DNA of 64,000 bases from Diadophis punctatus similis (GCA_023053685.1 JALIGW010000058.1:2804213-2868212); one strand, 5' to 3'. Counted from the first letter of the stretch, positions 1 through 10,984 are shown. Numbers and translations are program-made. Notes: generated from the letters alone by a model not told the origin.

Positions 1-268
1 AAGGCAACTCGGCAGTTGGAACAGAGTTCTTTTCAGGTGGGGAGGGGGAGTAGAACGTCTAACTCCTTAGCATCAGAGCGTGTTAATATTAATATAAAAA
101 ATAACTAATGATCTGATGGTCATTTCGAAAAAATCCTTTCTTAGCGAGCACCTAGAAGCCAAGAGGAACATACTTGCCAAGTTTCAAGTTTGTAGGCTTT
201 ATGGTTCTGGAGATTTCGTGATGATGCGCGAGTGGTATTTCGCTTTTCTTACATTTATATACCACCTA
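1..268. other. Unassigned AT-rich sequence
   Basis: No gene, RNA or clear repeat boundary is seen. The stretch ends where a TA-flanked MITE begins. Confidence 0.4.
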
Positions 269-900
269 CAGGTGGTCCTTGACTTGCGACCATAATGGAG
301 CCCAACATTTATGTTGCTAAGTGAAACATTTCTTAAATGAGTTTCGCCCCATTTTATGACTTGCCTTGCCACCGTTGTTAAGTGAATCACTGCAGTTGGT
401 AAGTGAATAACCCGGCTGGTAAGTGAATCTGGCTGCCCCATTGTCTTTGCTTATCAGACGGTTGCAAAAGGAGATCACATGACCCCGGGAAACACTGCGA
501 CCGTCATAAATGTGAGTCAGTTACCAAGCGTCCAAATTTCGATCACGTGACCACGGGGATGCTGCAATGGTCCTAAGTGTGAAAATATGGTCATGTCCAG
601 GGGTGAAATGCTACCAGTTCAACCCGATTTGGGCATACCGGTAGTGGTGGCCACCGGTGGTTCAGAGAACCGGTAGTGGCGGCAGTGCGAGGCTCCGCCC
701 ACCAGCCCGGACACCGCCATTTTCTTGTTTTTAACCCTCTGCGCATGTGCAAAGCAATCTGCGCATGCACAGAGGGTGAAAAAGCGCGCGCGACAATGGC
801 TGCGCGCAATGGGGAAGGTAAGTAGATTTCACCGCTCCCTTTTGTCAGTGATGTTGTAACTTCAAATGGTCACTAAAGGAACTGGTTGTAAGTCCAGGAC
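269..900 (+). repeat. TA-flanked MITE, interrupted by a second element
   Basis: This short non-autonomous DNA transposon has terminal inverted repeats near the consensus CAGGTAGTCCTCGACTTAC. Its interior is rich in the motif GTTAAGTGAATC. More complete copies elsewhere in the window are flanked by TA, which fits a Tc1/mariner (pogo/Tigger-like) origin; that family call is inference. Its body stops at about 597 and resumes at about 835, so the element between is a younger insertion. Confidence 0.7.
598..834 (+). mobile_element. hAT-like element, family b, nested in the MITE
   Basis: It begins CAGGGGTGAAATGCTACC and ends close to GATTTCACCGCTCCC, an imperfect inverted terminus. The inside carries ACCGGTAGTGG motifs and a palindromic stretch around TGCGCATGCACAGAGGG. 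AAGGTAAGT at 815-823 is a consensus 5' splice donor on the plus strand. The target duplication is not clear here, unlike other family-b copies. Confidence 0.6.
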
Positions 901-1046
901 TTTTTTGTGCTTTTGACCGTGGAGCGCCACGGCTGAGACGCCACATCCTGCATGGAGTTTATGCGCTCGTCCCCAAATCAGGGATTTTAATGCTCCTCCC
1001 TGTTTTTATTCCCTAATCAGCTCGGTGACAGCTTTATTCACACCTC

Positions 1047-1118
1047 GTGTGTGTGTGTGTGTGTGGTGTGTGTGTGTGTGTGTGTGCGTGCGTGCGTGCG
1101 TGTGGTGTGTGTGTGTAA
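1047..1118. repeat. (GT)n microsatellite
   Basis: An imperfect GT/GTGC run. The open frame across it is low complexity and not a gene. Confidence 0.9.
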
Positions 1119-1454
1119 AAAGACAAGTGCTCAGATTTTATCCAGGTGCTCCCTCCCACATGCTGGCGCATGAATGTGCCACAGGGGAGGAGAACACTGA
1201 AAATATGATCAAATCTGCTGAAGGGGTGTGCGGATTCTTTTCCCCCTCTTTCCGAAGGGATCCACAAGATCTCTTGATCTCAACATGGCCCTCACACTCG
1301 GATGTCGGGAAAGCTGGCATTTTTCGCCTGCAAAAATTGGCAACCTGTAACGACAAGAGCGGGCAGCCCAAACTCAGCCAGACGAGGGCTGTCATTGCGG
1401 CTAGGAGACGCCGGGAGGGCTCTCCCTCCATATGGGCCACTGATCCATGGATCG

Positions 1455-1504
1455 ATCGATCAATCAATCAATCAATCCATCCATCCATCCATCAATTAAT
1501 CAAT
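1455..1504. repeat. (ATCA/ATCC)n microsatellite beside a CR1 3' end
   Basis: A short ATCG/ATCA/ATCC run abuts the 3' terminus of the next CR1 copy, where tail microsatellites are expected. Confidence 0.8.
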
Positions 1505-1507
1505 CAG

Positions 1508-2160
1508 AATAGAGCTGGAAGGGACCTTGGAGGTTTTCTAGTCCAACCCCCTGCTCAAGCAGGAGACATTCCAGACAAGTGGCTGTCCAGTCTCTTCTTA
1601 AAAACCTCCAGTGATGGAGCACCCACAATTTCCAGTGGCAAACCGTTCCACTGGTTGATTGTCCTCACAGTTAGGAAGTTTCTCTTTAATTCCAGGTTGC
1701 TTCTCTCCTTGGTTAATTTCCATCCGTTGTTTCTTTTTCTTGCTTTCAGATGCTTTGGAAACTAAGTTGACCCCCTCTTCTTTGGGGCAGCCCCTCAAAT
1801 ACTGGAAATGTCACCCCTAGTCCTTCTTTTCTCCAGACTGGCCAAACCCAAATCCTGAAATCATTTTTCATATGTTTTAATTTCCAGGCCTTTAATCATA
1901 GCTTTTCTCTGCACTTTCTCCAAAGTCTCAACATCATTTTTTGTAATGTGGGGAACAAAACTGGATGCAGGATTCCAGGCGTGGCCTTACTAAGGTTTTA
2001 TAAAGCGGTACCGATACTTCAGGTGATTTTGATTCTATGCCTCTGTTTATGCAACCAAGGATTGTATTAGCTTTTTCGGCTGCTGCAGCTGCACACGGCT
2101 GGCTCACGTTTAAGCGATCGTCCACTCGGACTCCTTAATGTGGAACAAAAGGTTGGAACA
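1508..2160 (-). mobile_element. CR1 LINE fragment, 3' part
   Basis: The minus strand encodes the tail of a CR1 reverse-transcriptase polyprotein. Recognisable pieces are AKKANTILGCINRGIESK-like sequence (about 2040-2110) and VPLYKTLVRPRLESCIQF. The 3' end is GGTTGGACTAGAAAACCTCC with CAAGGTCCCTTCCAGCTCT. It is 5' truncated and frame-broken, as most CR1 copies are. Confidence 0.85.
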
Positions 2161-2282
2161 AAGACTTGCAACTAAAATCAAAGATAATAATAAAAAAGTT
2201 TCTTTCAACATATAAATAACAAGAAAAAATAATCAGGGAAAGAGTCAGTCAGTAAAGAGAGAAGATGGCAAGGAAGTAACAG

Positions 2283-2286
2283 GCAG

Positions 2287-2317
<31 letters not shown>

Positions 2318-2347
2318 GGAGGGAGAGAGAGAGAAAGAGAGAGAGAA

Positions 2348-2404
<57 letters not shown>

Positions 2405-2480
2405 GAAAGAGAGAGAAGGAGGGAGAGAGTGAAAAAGAGAAGGAGGGAGAGAGAGAGAGAGAAATAGAGAGAGAAGGAGG

Positions 2481-2515
<35 letters not shown>
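2283..2515. repeat. Polypurine (GA)n/(GAAA)n tract
   Basis: Almost pure GA, GAAA and GGAGG on the plus strand for about 230 bases. Long frames on either strand are low-complexity artefacts. Confidence 0.9.
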
Positions 2516-2761
2516 CCTACACAGAAGCCCCCTTCACACACCATTGGAATAGCCGTGGTTGAGGTGAGCTGCCAAACAGCGCATGGAAATTGTGAATCAA
2601 CTCGTTGTGGCTTAGAAACAGTTTCCTCTGGACATGGGTAGTGTGTGATCTTAACCAGGAGCCCCACTCATGAGGGGGCAGTGAGGGGGCTGGTGTTGTG
2701 TTTATCAGGCACATTAAAATACACACGTACACACCGATACATCAGGCTGGTTCTGCATCTT

Positions 2762-3160
2762 CAGGTAGCCCTCGATGTTCGACCACAAGGGAGCACACAA
2801 TTTCCATTGCAGTTGTCAAATGAGTTTTGCCCCTTTTTTACGTCCTTTTTTGCCACAGTTGTTAAGTGAATCGCTTCCGTTGTTAAGCAAATCATGCTGT
2901 CATTAAGCGAATCTGGCTTTCCCCATTACTTTGCTTGTCGAAAGCCAGCTGGGAAGGTTAACAAATGTGAACACGTGACCCCAGGATAGTGAAACCGTCA
3001 TAAGTACATGCCAGTTGCCAAGTCTCTGGATTTTGATCAGGTGACCACGGGGACGGTGCAATGGTGGTAAGTGTGAAAATTGGTCCTCACTCACATCTTT
3101 CAGGGCCGTTGTAATTTTAAACAGGCACTAAACGAATGGTTGTAAGTCAAGGACTTCCTC
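2762..3160 (+). repeat. TA-MITE, near full length
   Basis: Same family as 269-900. It starts CAGGTAGCCCTCGATGTTC, ends TTGTAAGTCAAGGACTTCC, and has the usual GTTAAGTGAATC interior. Confidence 0.75.
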
Positions 3161-3274
3161 TAAAGATTGCCTTCATTTTCCTACAAGCTCATCCTGGGCT
3201 GAATCTACAGTACGAGAGCTGTTTTATTTCGGAACAAAATAAAATTTATTAGGTACATTAAAACACACACACAT

Positions 3275-3868
3275 GGAGACACAGAAAGAGTGGGGGGGGG
3301 GAGGAAGAGAAAAAAACAAAGAGTGAGAAAGAGAGAAAGACAGAAGAATGAATGAAAGAAGGAAAGAAGGAAAGAAGGAAGGAAGGAAGGAAGAGAAAGA
3401 AGAGAGAAAGACAGAAAGAGAAAGAGAAGAGAAAGAGAGGAGAGAGAGAGAGAGAAGAGACAAAGACAAAAAGAGAGAAAGACAAATAAAGGGGGAGAGA
3501 GAAAGAAGAGAGAAAGACAGAAAGAGAAAGAGAAGAGAAAGAGAGAGGAGAGTGAAAGTAAGAGAAAGAGAAGAGAAAGAGGGAGGAGAGAGAGAGAAGA
3601 GAGACAAAGACAAAAAGAGAGAAAGAGAAGAGAAAGACAAATAAAGGGGGAGAGAGAAAGAAGAGAAAGACAGAAAGAGAAGAGAAAGAGAAGAAAGAGA
3701 AGAAAAAGACAGATAGACAAAAGGAGAAGAGATATAAAGAGAGAAAGACAGAAGGACAAGAGAAAAGAGAAAGAGAGAGAGAGAGAAAGAGAAAGAAAGA
3801 AAAGAAAAGAAAAGAAAAGAAAAGAAAAGAAAAGAAAAGAAAAGAAAAGAAAAGAAAAGAGAGAACGA
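3275..3868. repeat. Polypurine tract with (AAAAG)n end
   Basis: About 590 bases of GAGA/GAAAG/GGAA repeats with internally repeated blocks of about 115 bases, ending in a regular AAAAG array at about 3797-3861. Confidence 0.9.
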
Positions 3869-4312
3869 ATCCTGGTTAGTTCTGCATGTATAGAGCATGC
3901 CTTTCCTCTCCTACAAGCTCCTCCTGGTCTAAATCTATGGGACCTGCTTTACGTCTTTCATAATAAAATAAAATAAAATAAAATTTGCCAAGTCCTGAAA
4001 TAATCACATTATCTCTGCTAAAACACCAAGAAAGAAATGATGCAGGATGAGCCCCATGCCTGCCTGTCTGGAGGTCTCCTGGGAGCTTTTGGGCAAGACC
4101 AAAAAAAAAGGTCCTTTAGATCTGATATTTTGATATTCTGAATTTAGCGACTGGGGTTGGCCCACCCTGTTTCCCAGCCATCAAGAGGCCTCAAATTCGC
4201 CTGGCCAGTTTGTAAATCTTCCAAGCAGATGGCCACACCAGATCTTGTTGCGGTGAGTCCCACGGGGGAATTGCATATAAACAGAAGAGATCCATATGGT
4301 GGACTTGTGATA
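3869..4312. other. Unassigned sequence between microsatellites
   Basis: No coding or RNA feature recognised. A small (AAAAT) run lies at 3963-3983. Confidence 0.4.
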
Positions 4313-4431
4313 AAGTAAAATAAAATAAAATAAAATAAAATAAAATAAAATAAAATAAAATAAAATAAAATAAAATAAAATAAAATAAAATAAAATAAAA
4401 TAAAATAAAATAAAATAAAATAATAAAATAA

Positions 4432-4462
<31 letters not shown>

Positions 4463-4655
4463 TAAAAAATAAAATAAAATAAAATAAATAAAATAATAAA
4501 ATAAAAATAAAATAAATAAAATAAAAATAAAATAAATAAAATAATAAAATAAATAAAATAATAATAAAATAAATAAAATAATAATAAAATAAAATAAATA
4601 AAATAATAAGATATTAAAATAATAAAATAAAATAATAATAAAATAAAATAATGAA
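4313..4655. repeat. (AAAAT)n microsatellite, about 340 bases
   Basis: A near-perfect TAAAA pentanucleotide array to about 4437, then degenerate TAAAAA, TAAA and TAATAA variants. The pure core with a decayed 3' half suggests a mature array losing regularity at one side. Confidence 0.95.
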
Positions 4656-4734
4656 AAATTGGGGCCAGATTTATGTTTTAATTTAGAAGATCCTCAAAAC
4701 GAATACACAACAGAAACTAGAAATTTTTCTTTTG

Positions 4735-5240
4735 GAACTGTGGGATAAAGATATTGGGGTGGGTGGGAAAATGGGGGGGAAATGTTATTATATCTGCCGA
4801 CTGCAGCAAGAATCTTATATGCACAAAAATGGAAAGATGTGTCAGCTCCCACAATGGAGGAACGGATTGAAAAGAAGACGGAGCTGGCAGAGGAGACAGC
4901 AAAATTGACTCTTCTAATTAAGGAAAAAAAAATGTTTCTAGCATTGCTTCCACTTGGAAACTGCTTGCGTACTTTCTGCTTGAAAAGAGGAAATGAAAAC
5001 TAGACTTTGAGTTTTGATGATTAAAATAGGTGGTTGTTATAGAAATGGCTAGCACTCACTATTCTTAAAAAGTTGAGATTATAACTTTATCATGTAACTT
5101 AATGCAATGAAAAAAAATGGGAAGTCACTCATCTTTTTTCCTTTCTCTTTTTCCCGTCTTCCTATTTTTCCCATTGTCTTTACTTTCACTTGTACTTTCT
5201 GTTAAGATTTTTTTTAAAATAAAAACTATTAATAATAATA
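4735..5240 (+). mobile_element. L1-like LINE fragment, end of ORF2 and 3' tail
   Basis: The plus strand reads ARILYAQKWKD, then PTMEERIEK and ELAEETAKLTLLIKEK. This resembles the extreme C-terminus of L1-type ORF2 proteins in vertebrates. AT-rich 3' sequence follows, with an A/TAATAA-rich end. No intact frame remains. The assignment rests on remembered family resemblance. Confidence 0.6.
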
Positions 5241-5283
5241 AAAAGTTCACTGTCCCTTAATCCCCCACTCCCAACCTCTAGGC

Positions 5284-5707
5284 CAGTGATGGCGAACCTA
5301 TGGCACGGGTGCCACAGGTGGCACGCGGAGCCATATCTGCCGGCACGCGAGCCGTTGCCCTAGCTCAGCTCCTGCGCGCATGTGCGTGCCCACCAGCTAA
5401 TTTTTGGCTCGTGCGGAGGCTCTGGGAGGGCGATTTCGGCCTCTGGAGGGCCTCCGGGGTGACAGGGAGAACGTTTTCGCCCTCCCCAAGCTCCAAGAAA
5501 GCGTCTGGAGCCTGGGGAGGGCAAAAAACAGGCCTACCTGGACCACTGGAAGCCGAAAAATGGGGGAGTGGGGGGGTTGCACACGCATGCGCAGGGGGGT
5601 GGGGCGAGTGGGGAACTTTGAATTATGGGTGTGGGCACGCACGCACGTACAATAGCGTGTGTGCACACTATTTCGGCACCCGAGGAAAAAAAGGTTCGCC
5701 ATCACTG
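5284..5707 (+). mobile_element. hAT-like element, family a, perfect 8-bp TSD
   Basis: A non-autonomous element of 424 bases with inverted ends CAGTGATGGCGAACCTATGG and GGTTCGCCATCACTG. It is flanked by the duplicated octamer CTCTAGGC at 5276-5283 and 5708-5715. Octamer duplication with CAG...CTG ends is typical of the hAT superfamily. The GC-rich middle gives spurious frames on both strands. Confidence 0.9.
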
Positions 5708-5832
5708 CTCTAGGCAATTACGAATTTAGTCATCTTACAGAAAGGAAAAAAGATCAAGAGAAGAGAATCTCTCTGGGTCAAGGTTGAACTGTGGGGTCCT
5801 TGGTGCCCTCTGAGCTTGGTTGTTTTGTTGCA

Positions 5833-6314
5833 GACGTTTCATTACCCAACTAGGGAACATTGTCAGTGCTAGAAGGGAGTGGGGTTTGCAGAGAGGAGGA
5901 GGAGGAGGATTGTGGGGTCCTTGGTGCCCTCTGAGCTTGGGGGTTTTGTTGCAGATGTTTCATGACCCAACTAGGGAACATCATCAGGGCTAGAGGGAGT
6001 AGGGTTTGCAGGGAGGAGGGGAGGGGGGGAGGAGGAGGAAGAGGAGGACTGTGGGGTCCTTGGTGCTCTCTGAGCTTGGTTGTTTTGTTGCAGACGTTTC
6101 ATGACCCAACTAGGGAACATCATCAGTGCTAGAAGAGAGTGGGGTTTGCAGGGAGGAGGGGGAGGAGGAGGAGGGGAGGAGGGGGAGGAGGGGGAGGGGA
6201 GGAGGGAAAGGAGGAAGAGACGGAGGAGGACGACGACTGCGGGGTCTTTGCCACTCTCTGAGCTTGGTTGTTTTCTTGAAGATGTTTCATGACCCAACCT
6301 GATAACATCATCAG
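5833..6314 (-). ncRNA. Tandem array of four hammerhead-like motifs (PLE-derived), minus strand
   Basis: On the minus strand four copies follow the plan CUGANGA, stem II, GAAAC, GUC, at 5833-5866, 5954-5987, 6093-6126 and 6281-6314. The consensus stem II is GUUACC, loop UAGUUG, GGUAAU; individual copies carry mismatches, and the 5833 copy has a mutated box (CUGACAA). Bases on either side (GCA and UGC) can form a short stem I. Stem III is reduced to one C-G pair, as in the small hammerhead variants described in Penelope-like elements that work as dimers. The unit period is about 121 bases, with GGA-rich linkers. Confidence 0.65.
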
Positions 6315-6339
6315 TGGTAGGGAGTTTGGGGGTTGCTCT

Positions 6340-6343
6340 CTAT

Positions 6344-6414
<71 letters not shown>

Positions 6415-6416
6415 TT
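6340..6416. repeat. (TTTA)n microsatellite at a SINE tail
   Basis: A regular TTTA array directly adjoining the 3' end of the minus-strand SINE, most likely its expanded tail. Confidence 0.9.
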
Positions 6417-6632
6417 AGATTTATATACCGCCTCACAGTGCAAGCACTCTCTAAGCGGTTTACACCAATAAGCAATGTATATATTTATATTGCCCCCAAC
6501 AATCTGGGTCCTCATTTTACCTACCTCGGAAGGATGGAAGGCTGAGTCAACCCTGAACCGCTGACCTGTGGATCACAGTCAGCTAAAGTGGCCTGCAGTA
6601 CCTGCCTCTAACCGCTGCGCCACCTCGGCTCT
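6417..6632 (-). mobile_element. tRNA-derived SINE
   Basis: On the minus strand it starts AGCCGAGGTGGCGCAGCGGT (A-box region) followed by a degenerate B-box near GGTTCAGGG. It then has CTTCCATCCTTCCGAGGTAG and ends GGCGGTATATAAAT before the TTTA tail. The same family lies at 36974-37212. Confidence 0.8.
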
Positions 6633-6639
6633 TATACTA

Positions 6640-6816
6640 TTTATATACAAGTGGCTTGCCCTCTCACTGTTGATGGGATAATTAAGAAACTACCAACATA
6701 CCGTAATGAAGCATTCAATAATTGCCTAATCAAGGAAGCACCAACAACATTAGACCAACACTGGCAGGGCAAGGCTCTGTATATAAACAGAACGCAAACC
6801 CCAATCTCTTATAGCA
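6640..6816 (+). mobile_element. Spacer between the two hammerhead-like arrays, probably PLE-derived
   Basis: A frame reads LPTYRNEAFNNCLIKEAPTT and then a CTGTATATAAACAG stretch. I do not recognise a full domain. Its position directly upstream of the plus-strand array suggests remnant Penelope-like sequence. Confidence 0.4.
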
Positions 6817-7524
6817 CTGATGGTATCACCTAGTTCGGTAATGAAATGTCTGTAGGAGAACAACCAAGCTCAGAAAGGATCAAGGACCCCACAGTCCTCC
6901 TCCTCCTCCTCCCCTTGCAACCCCCCTTCCTTCCAGCACTGTTGATGTTACCTAGTTGGGTCCTGAAATGTCTGCAAGAAATCAACCAAGCTCAGAGAGC
7001 ACTAAGGACCCCACAATCCTCCTCCGCCTCCTCTTTGCAAACCCCACTCCCCTCTAGCACTGATGATGTTCCCTAGTTGGGTCATGAAACGTCCGCAAGA
7101 AAATAAGGAAGCTCAGAGAGCACCAAGGACCTCTCAGTTCTCCTCCTCTTCCTCCCCTCCCTTTGATCCTCCCTTTGCTCTCCTGCCTTCCTCCTCCTCC
7201 TCCTCTTCCTCAAACTCCACTCCCTCCTAGTACTGATGATGTTCCCTAGTTGGGTAATGAAACGTCTGCAAGAAAACAACCAAGCTCAGAGAGCACTAAG
7301 GACCCTACAATCCTCCTCCGCCTCCTCTTTGCAAATCCCACTCCCCTCTAGCCCTGATGATGTTGCCTAGTTGGGTCCTGAAACGTCTGCAAGAAATCAA
7401 CCAAGCTCAGAGAAACTCATCAACCAAGAGGAGAATCATAGTCCTCCTCTTCCTCTTCACCCACTCCGCAAACCTCCCTCCCTTGAAGCACTGATGATGT
7501 TACCTAGCTGGGTCATGAAACGTT
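6817..7524 (+). ncRNA. Tandem array of six hammerhead-like motifs (PLE-derived), plus strand
   Basis: Six copies lie at 6817-6850, 6939-6972, 7060-7093, 7233-7266, 7354-7387 and 7491-7524. The usual period is 121-122 bases, longer where the TCC-rich linker has expanded. The 7060, 7233, 7354 and 7491 copies keep the CTGATGA box and GAAAC; the 6817 and 6939 copies have altered boxes. One extra base sits between the box and stem II. With the minus-strand array at 5833-6314 this forms a large inverted repeat around the SINE. Confidence 0.65.
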
Positions 7525-7639
7525 TGTGAGGAAACAACCCATCGCAGAAAAAGCACCGGGGGTCCCCCACAAAAAAACGAGCTCTTGTGGCTTAGCGGAA
7601 ATCAGCAGGGGGGGGGGGGAATAAAAGACCCAGGCCAAC

Positions 7640-7872
7640 GAGACAGTTTTTATTGAAATGAATTTATTATCATGTTGCAGCAGAATTAAAAATATACAAA
7701 AAGTTTGTGGTATACAAAAGACTCTCGATAAGAGGACTTGGTTGCGTCTCCCCTCTCGCACGGCGGCCTGGAGAGCCCGCAGAAGGCGTGGTCAGATCTA
7801 TGAGCGGTACGGGGAGGGCAAGATCCCAGACCCTGGAGGGGGGGGGTCCCAAGGGGGGCAGGATTTGGGGGC
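7640..7872 (-). other. Candidate 3' terminal exon with polyadenylation signals, gene unknown
   Basis: On the minus strand a pyrimidine-rich run ends in CCCCCAG before base 7872, a reasonable splice acceptor. One frame then reads APKSCPPWDPPPPGSGILPS followed by PYRS and a stop. About 150 bases on, two AATAAA signals occur (plus-strand TTTATT at 7663-7668 and 7649-7654), with T/GT-rich sequence after them. Protein identity is not recognised. In mammals the gene downstream of XKR7 is CCM2L, but nothing here proves that. It could also be a chance match. Confidence 0.3.
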
Positions 7873-8057
7873 CTGGGGGAAATAACAGAGAGATGCCCGG
7901 CTGCCTTTTGCCCAATCCAGCCTACTCAAAGCGGCCAGCGAGGTCAAGCAGGATTCTTGGACATTTTTTGGGGAGGGTCCACTTCTCTAGACAACCCTTC
8001 CCCACCCTGACTACAACCTCCATGATCCCCTCCCAACCCCTGGGTAGGGTTGATATA

Positions 8058-8430
8058 CAGTAATCCTCGACTTACGACCAGAATCACAGTCATCAGTCCT
8101 TGCGGTTGTAAGCCAAGTAATTCTGCATTCAGTTTGGAAGTGACAATTGCTTCTCATGACGGTCGTTATGTGAATCCACTCCCCCCCCCCCGGGCGGTTT
8201 TTTTTTTTTTTTTGCCAGAAAGTGGAAATAAAACTCTGGAAAAGATCCAAAAAAGTCATAAATTGCCGTCAGGACATTGTAAACCGCACCCAAAATGTGA
8301 TCCCGGCCCGTATGTGTGTTTGTGTGCGGCCGTCATCATTCCCCAAAAAATGGGTTGTAAGTTGTTCTCAGAGATCCGTCATAACTTGGTACATTCATTA
8401 AACGGCCGGTCGTAAGGTGAGAACTACTTG
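8058..8430 (+). repeat. TA-MITE
   Basis: It starts CAGTAATCCTCGACTTACG after TA and ends GAACTACTTG before TA. A C-run and a T-run (8186-8213) interrupt its middle. Confidence 0.7.
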
Positions 8431-8477
8431 TATGTTGCTGCTGCGAGCAGCCACAGTTGTGTTTCACAATTCTGACC

Positions 8478-8562
8478 TCTTTAAGAGGGGTGGACTTCAA
8501 CTCCCAGAATTCAGAGCTGGCTGGGGAATTCTGGGAGTTGAAGTCCAGGCCTCTTAAAGCAG
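8478..8562. repeat. Palindromic MITE fragment
   Basis: GGACTTCAACTCCCAGAATT and its inverted copy face each other with about 14 bases between. This is the fold-back family also seen at 14317 and 58958. Confidence 0.7.
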
Positions 8563-9194
8563 CTGAGATTAAAAAAAAATGTGGAATTACCGGCTGAACT
8601 CGGAAAGTTGCCATGCTGTGCGCCCACCTCCTTTTCTTTTAAACCGACAGCCGTGCCCACCCTATTCCCAGTTGATACCAGTACACCACAACCCCCCCGG
8701 GGATGATGCCAACTGTTGTAGCTGTGGTGTGTGTATGCGGAGGCCTTAAATCACCCAGACACTTTTAACAAGACTGGAGCAAAAAAAATCCAGTTTTTTA
8801 CTCAGGGTAGTAGGATGGGAGTTGGTTACTCGACTTTTCCATGGTGGGGGGCTCGGAAGAGGGTCTCCAGGCACCTCCTCATCTTGGCCAGGGTCCTAGC
8901 CAGCATCTTGCACCTTCCCCGTTGAACCGAACCACAACACACAATCACAATGCCCCCTTCACAAATTATGCTTGCCAACTTTCCTGTCCCCGGGAAGAGG
9001 AGCGAAAGGAGTGCAGGTGGAAGTAACGGAACACCGGTATAAAATGAGACACCCCTACAGCTTCCATAATCCCCTGACTTTCAGACTACAACTCCCATGA
9101 TTCCCATCCAAGCCAGTCCAACAGTGCCAGATGAGAACAGACAGTTGTGAGCCTTTTGGTGCACATCTCTATCATCCCCCAAAACTGGGTGTCT
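8563..9194. other. Unassigned intergenic sequence
   Basis: No gene, RNA or clear repeat is recognised. Short open frames lack coding character. Confidence 0.4.
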
Positions 9195-9580
9195 ATAGGT
9201 CGTCCTCGCCCTACGACCACCATTGAGCCTGAAATTTCTGCCACTAAGCGAGACAGTTGAGTTCCCCCCCCATTTGACCACTGTTCTTGCCACAGTTGTT
9301 AAGTGAACCCCTGCAGTGGTTAAGTGAGTAACACGGTCGTTAAGTGAACCCGGCTTCCCCGTTGACTGGTGGGAAGGTCGCAAAAGGGGATCAACTGACC
9401 CCGGGACGCTGCGACCGTCATAAATGCGAGTCAGTTGCCAAGCGTCTGAATTTTGATCGGGCGACCCTGGGGAGGTTGCAACGGTCGTAAGTGTGAAAAA
9501 CGGCCATAAGTTCCTTTCTTCAGCGGCGTTGTAACTGCGAATGGTCACTAAATGAACGGCTGTAAGTCAAGGACCTGTGG
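9195..9580 (+). repeat. TA-MITE
   Basis: Starts near AGGTCGTCCTCGCCCTACG and ends CTGTAAGTCAAGGACCTGT, with the full GTTAAGTGAA interior. Confidence 0.75.
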
Positions 9581-10075
9581 GTCTTGCAAAGGTTGTGAGA
9601 ACATGCAGCCCCGAAGTCTAGGAGATCGTGGCCCAAAGGCAGAAATTGGATCTCTTTAAGAGAGGGACCTATGGTTAACTTGGGGCGGGGTCTGGGCTTC
9701 TGCTCTTAGCACTTCCAAAGAGCACCCCCTCCCCAAAAAAGGGATTTGATGCATTGCAAAGCAGGGGCTGCATTTCCTGCAAGGAGGGAAGGCAGCCCCC
9801 TCCCCTCAGTCTTGTGACTGCCCAGCCCTTCATACTCGCTTCTTCCACAACTAACCAGGCCTCCCTGTCCGTCTAAAGCCAGTGCTTCTGAACCCCGCTT
9901 GGCCCCTTTAAGACGGATGGACTTCAACTCCCAGAATTCCACAGCCAGCACCTGCTGCCATTAGCAGGATATTTTGTGAACTAATTTATGTATTGATTAC
10001 TAAACTTCTATGCCACCCAACTCACCAGGGTGATTCTGACTATTTTGTTGCTCTAAGAAATAATGGCATGTAGCC
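9581..10075. other. Unassigned sequence with a half MITE
   Basis: No gene is seen. A single arm of the palindromic MITE (GGACTTCAACTCCCAGAATT) lies at about 9920-9939. A LINE-tail-like piece reading TATGCCACCCAACTCACCAG lies near 10010. Confidence 0.4.
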
Positions 10076-10376
10076 CTTCCTTCCTTCCTCCTTCCTTCCC
10101 TTTCTTTTCCTTCCTTCTTTTGTTCCTTCATCCCTCCTTCCCTCCCCTTTCTTCCCCTTCTTCTTTGCCCTTTCCTTTCTTTCCCCCCCTTTCTTTCGTT
10201 TCCTTTCCTTCCTTCCTTCCATTTTTTTTCATTTCTTCCTTCCTTTATTCCTCCCTCCCTCCTTTCTTTCCTTCCCCTTCTTCTTTGCCTTTTCCTTTCC
10301 TCCTCCTTCCTTCCCCCTTCCTTCCTTCCTTCCTTCCTTCCTTCCTTCCTTCCTTCCTTCCTTCCTTCCTTCCCTT
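10076..10376. repeat. (CCTT)n polypyrimidine tract
   Basis: About 300 bases of CTTC/CCTT/CCCT repeats, with a regular CCTT core at 10316-10371. Confidence 0.95.
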
Positions 10377-10474
10377 CTATAAAATGTTACGCCAATGCCT
10401 GAAAACTTGGAGGTCAGCTTAAAAAAAATTATCCAATGCTTTCCCCTCAACTTTCCCTGTTTGGAGAAAAATGC

Positions 10475-10477
<3 letters not shown>

Positions 10478-10527
<50 letters not shown>
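10478..10527. repeat. (ATC)n microsatellite
   Basis: About 17 uninterrupted ATC triplets. Poly-His, poly-Ile and poly-Met frames across it are artefacts. Confidence 0.95.
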
Positions 10528-10984
10528 CATGGGACTTTCAGATCAAAACCTCTGCTGCAGCTTCCTATCATTTCTCCCTCGGTTTAATTTCTGCATGGCT
10601 GAATTTCAGAGCCAGTTCTCTGCACCATCTTGTTCGGGGGCTGGAATAGACACGGCGGTTAAGAAGACTCCCTGATGGATCATCAGATGCTGAAGCAAGA
10701 TGGTTGAAGCCCACCCCACCCCCCTTCCCCCTGGGAGGCTGGCAGAATCTAGGGACGGCTGCCATCCACCTTGGCCGTCACTCCGAGACAGATGGCAGGG
10801 CCCCCAAATATGCCGCTGACAACACAAACCCTCTGTTCCCAGCTTCCTTCAAGAGGCCCACGGATGGTGGTTTATTGTCCCGGCTGTTTGAGACAAAGAA
10901 AGAGCAGGCTTGGTCCTGAGGAGGCAGACAGGTGGCTGAGATGGTGGCCTGGTCCTCCATCTGCTGACCTTCAGGCCCAGGTCG
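10528..10984. other. Unassigned intergenic sequence
   Basis: No recognisable gene or repeat. Confidence 0.4.

Noticed and set aside
10436..10675. A poly-histidine protein
   Set aside because: A reading of the (ATC)n microsatellite in one frame.
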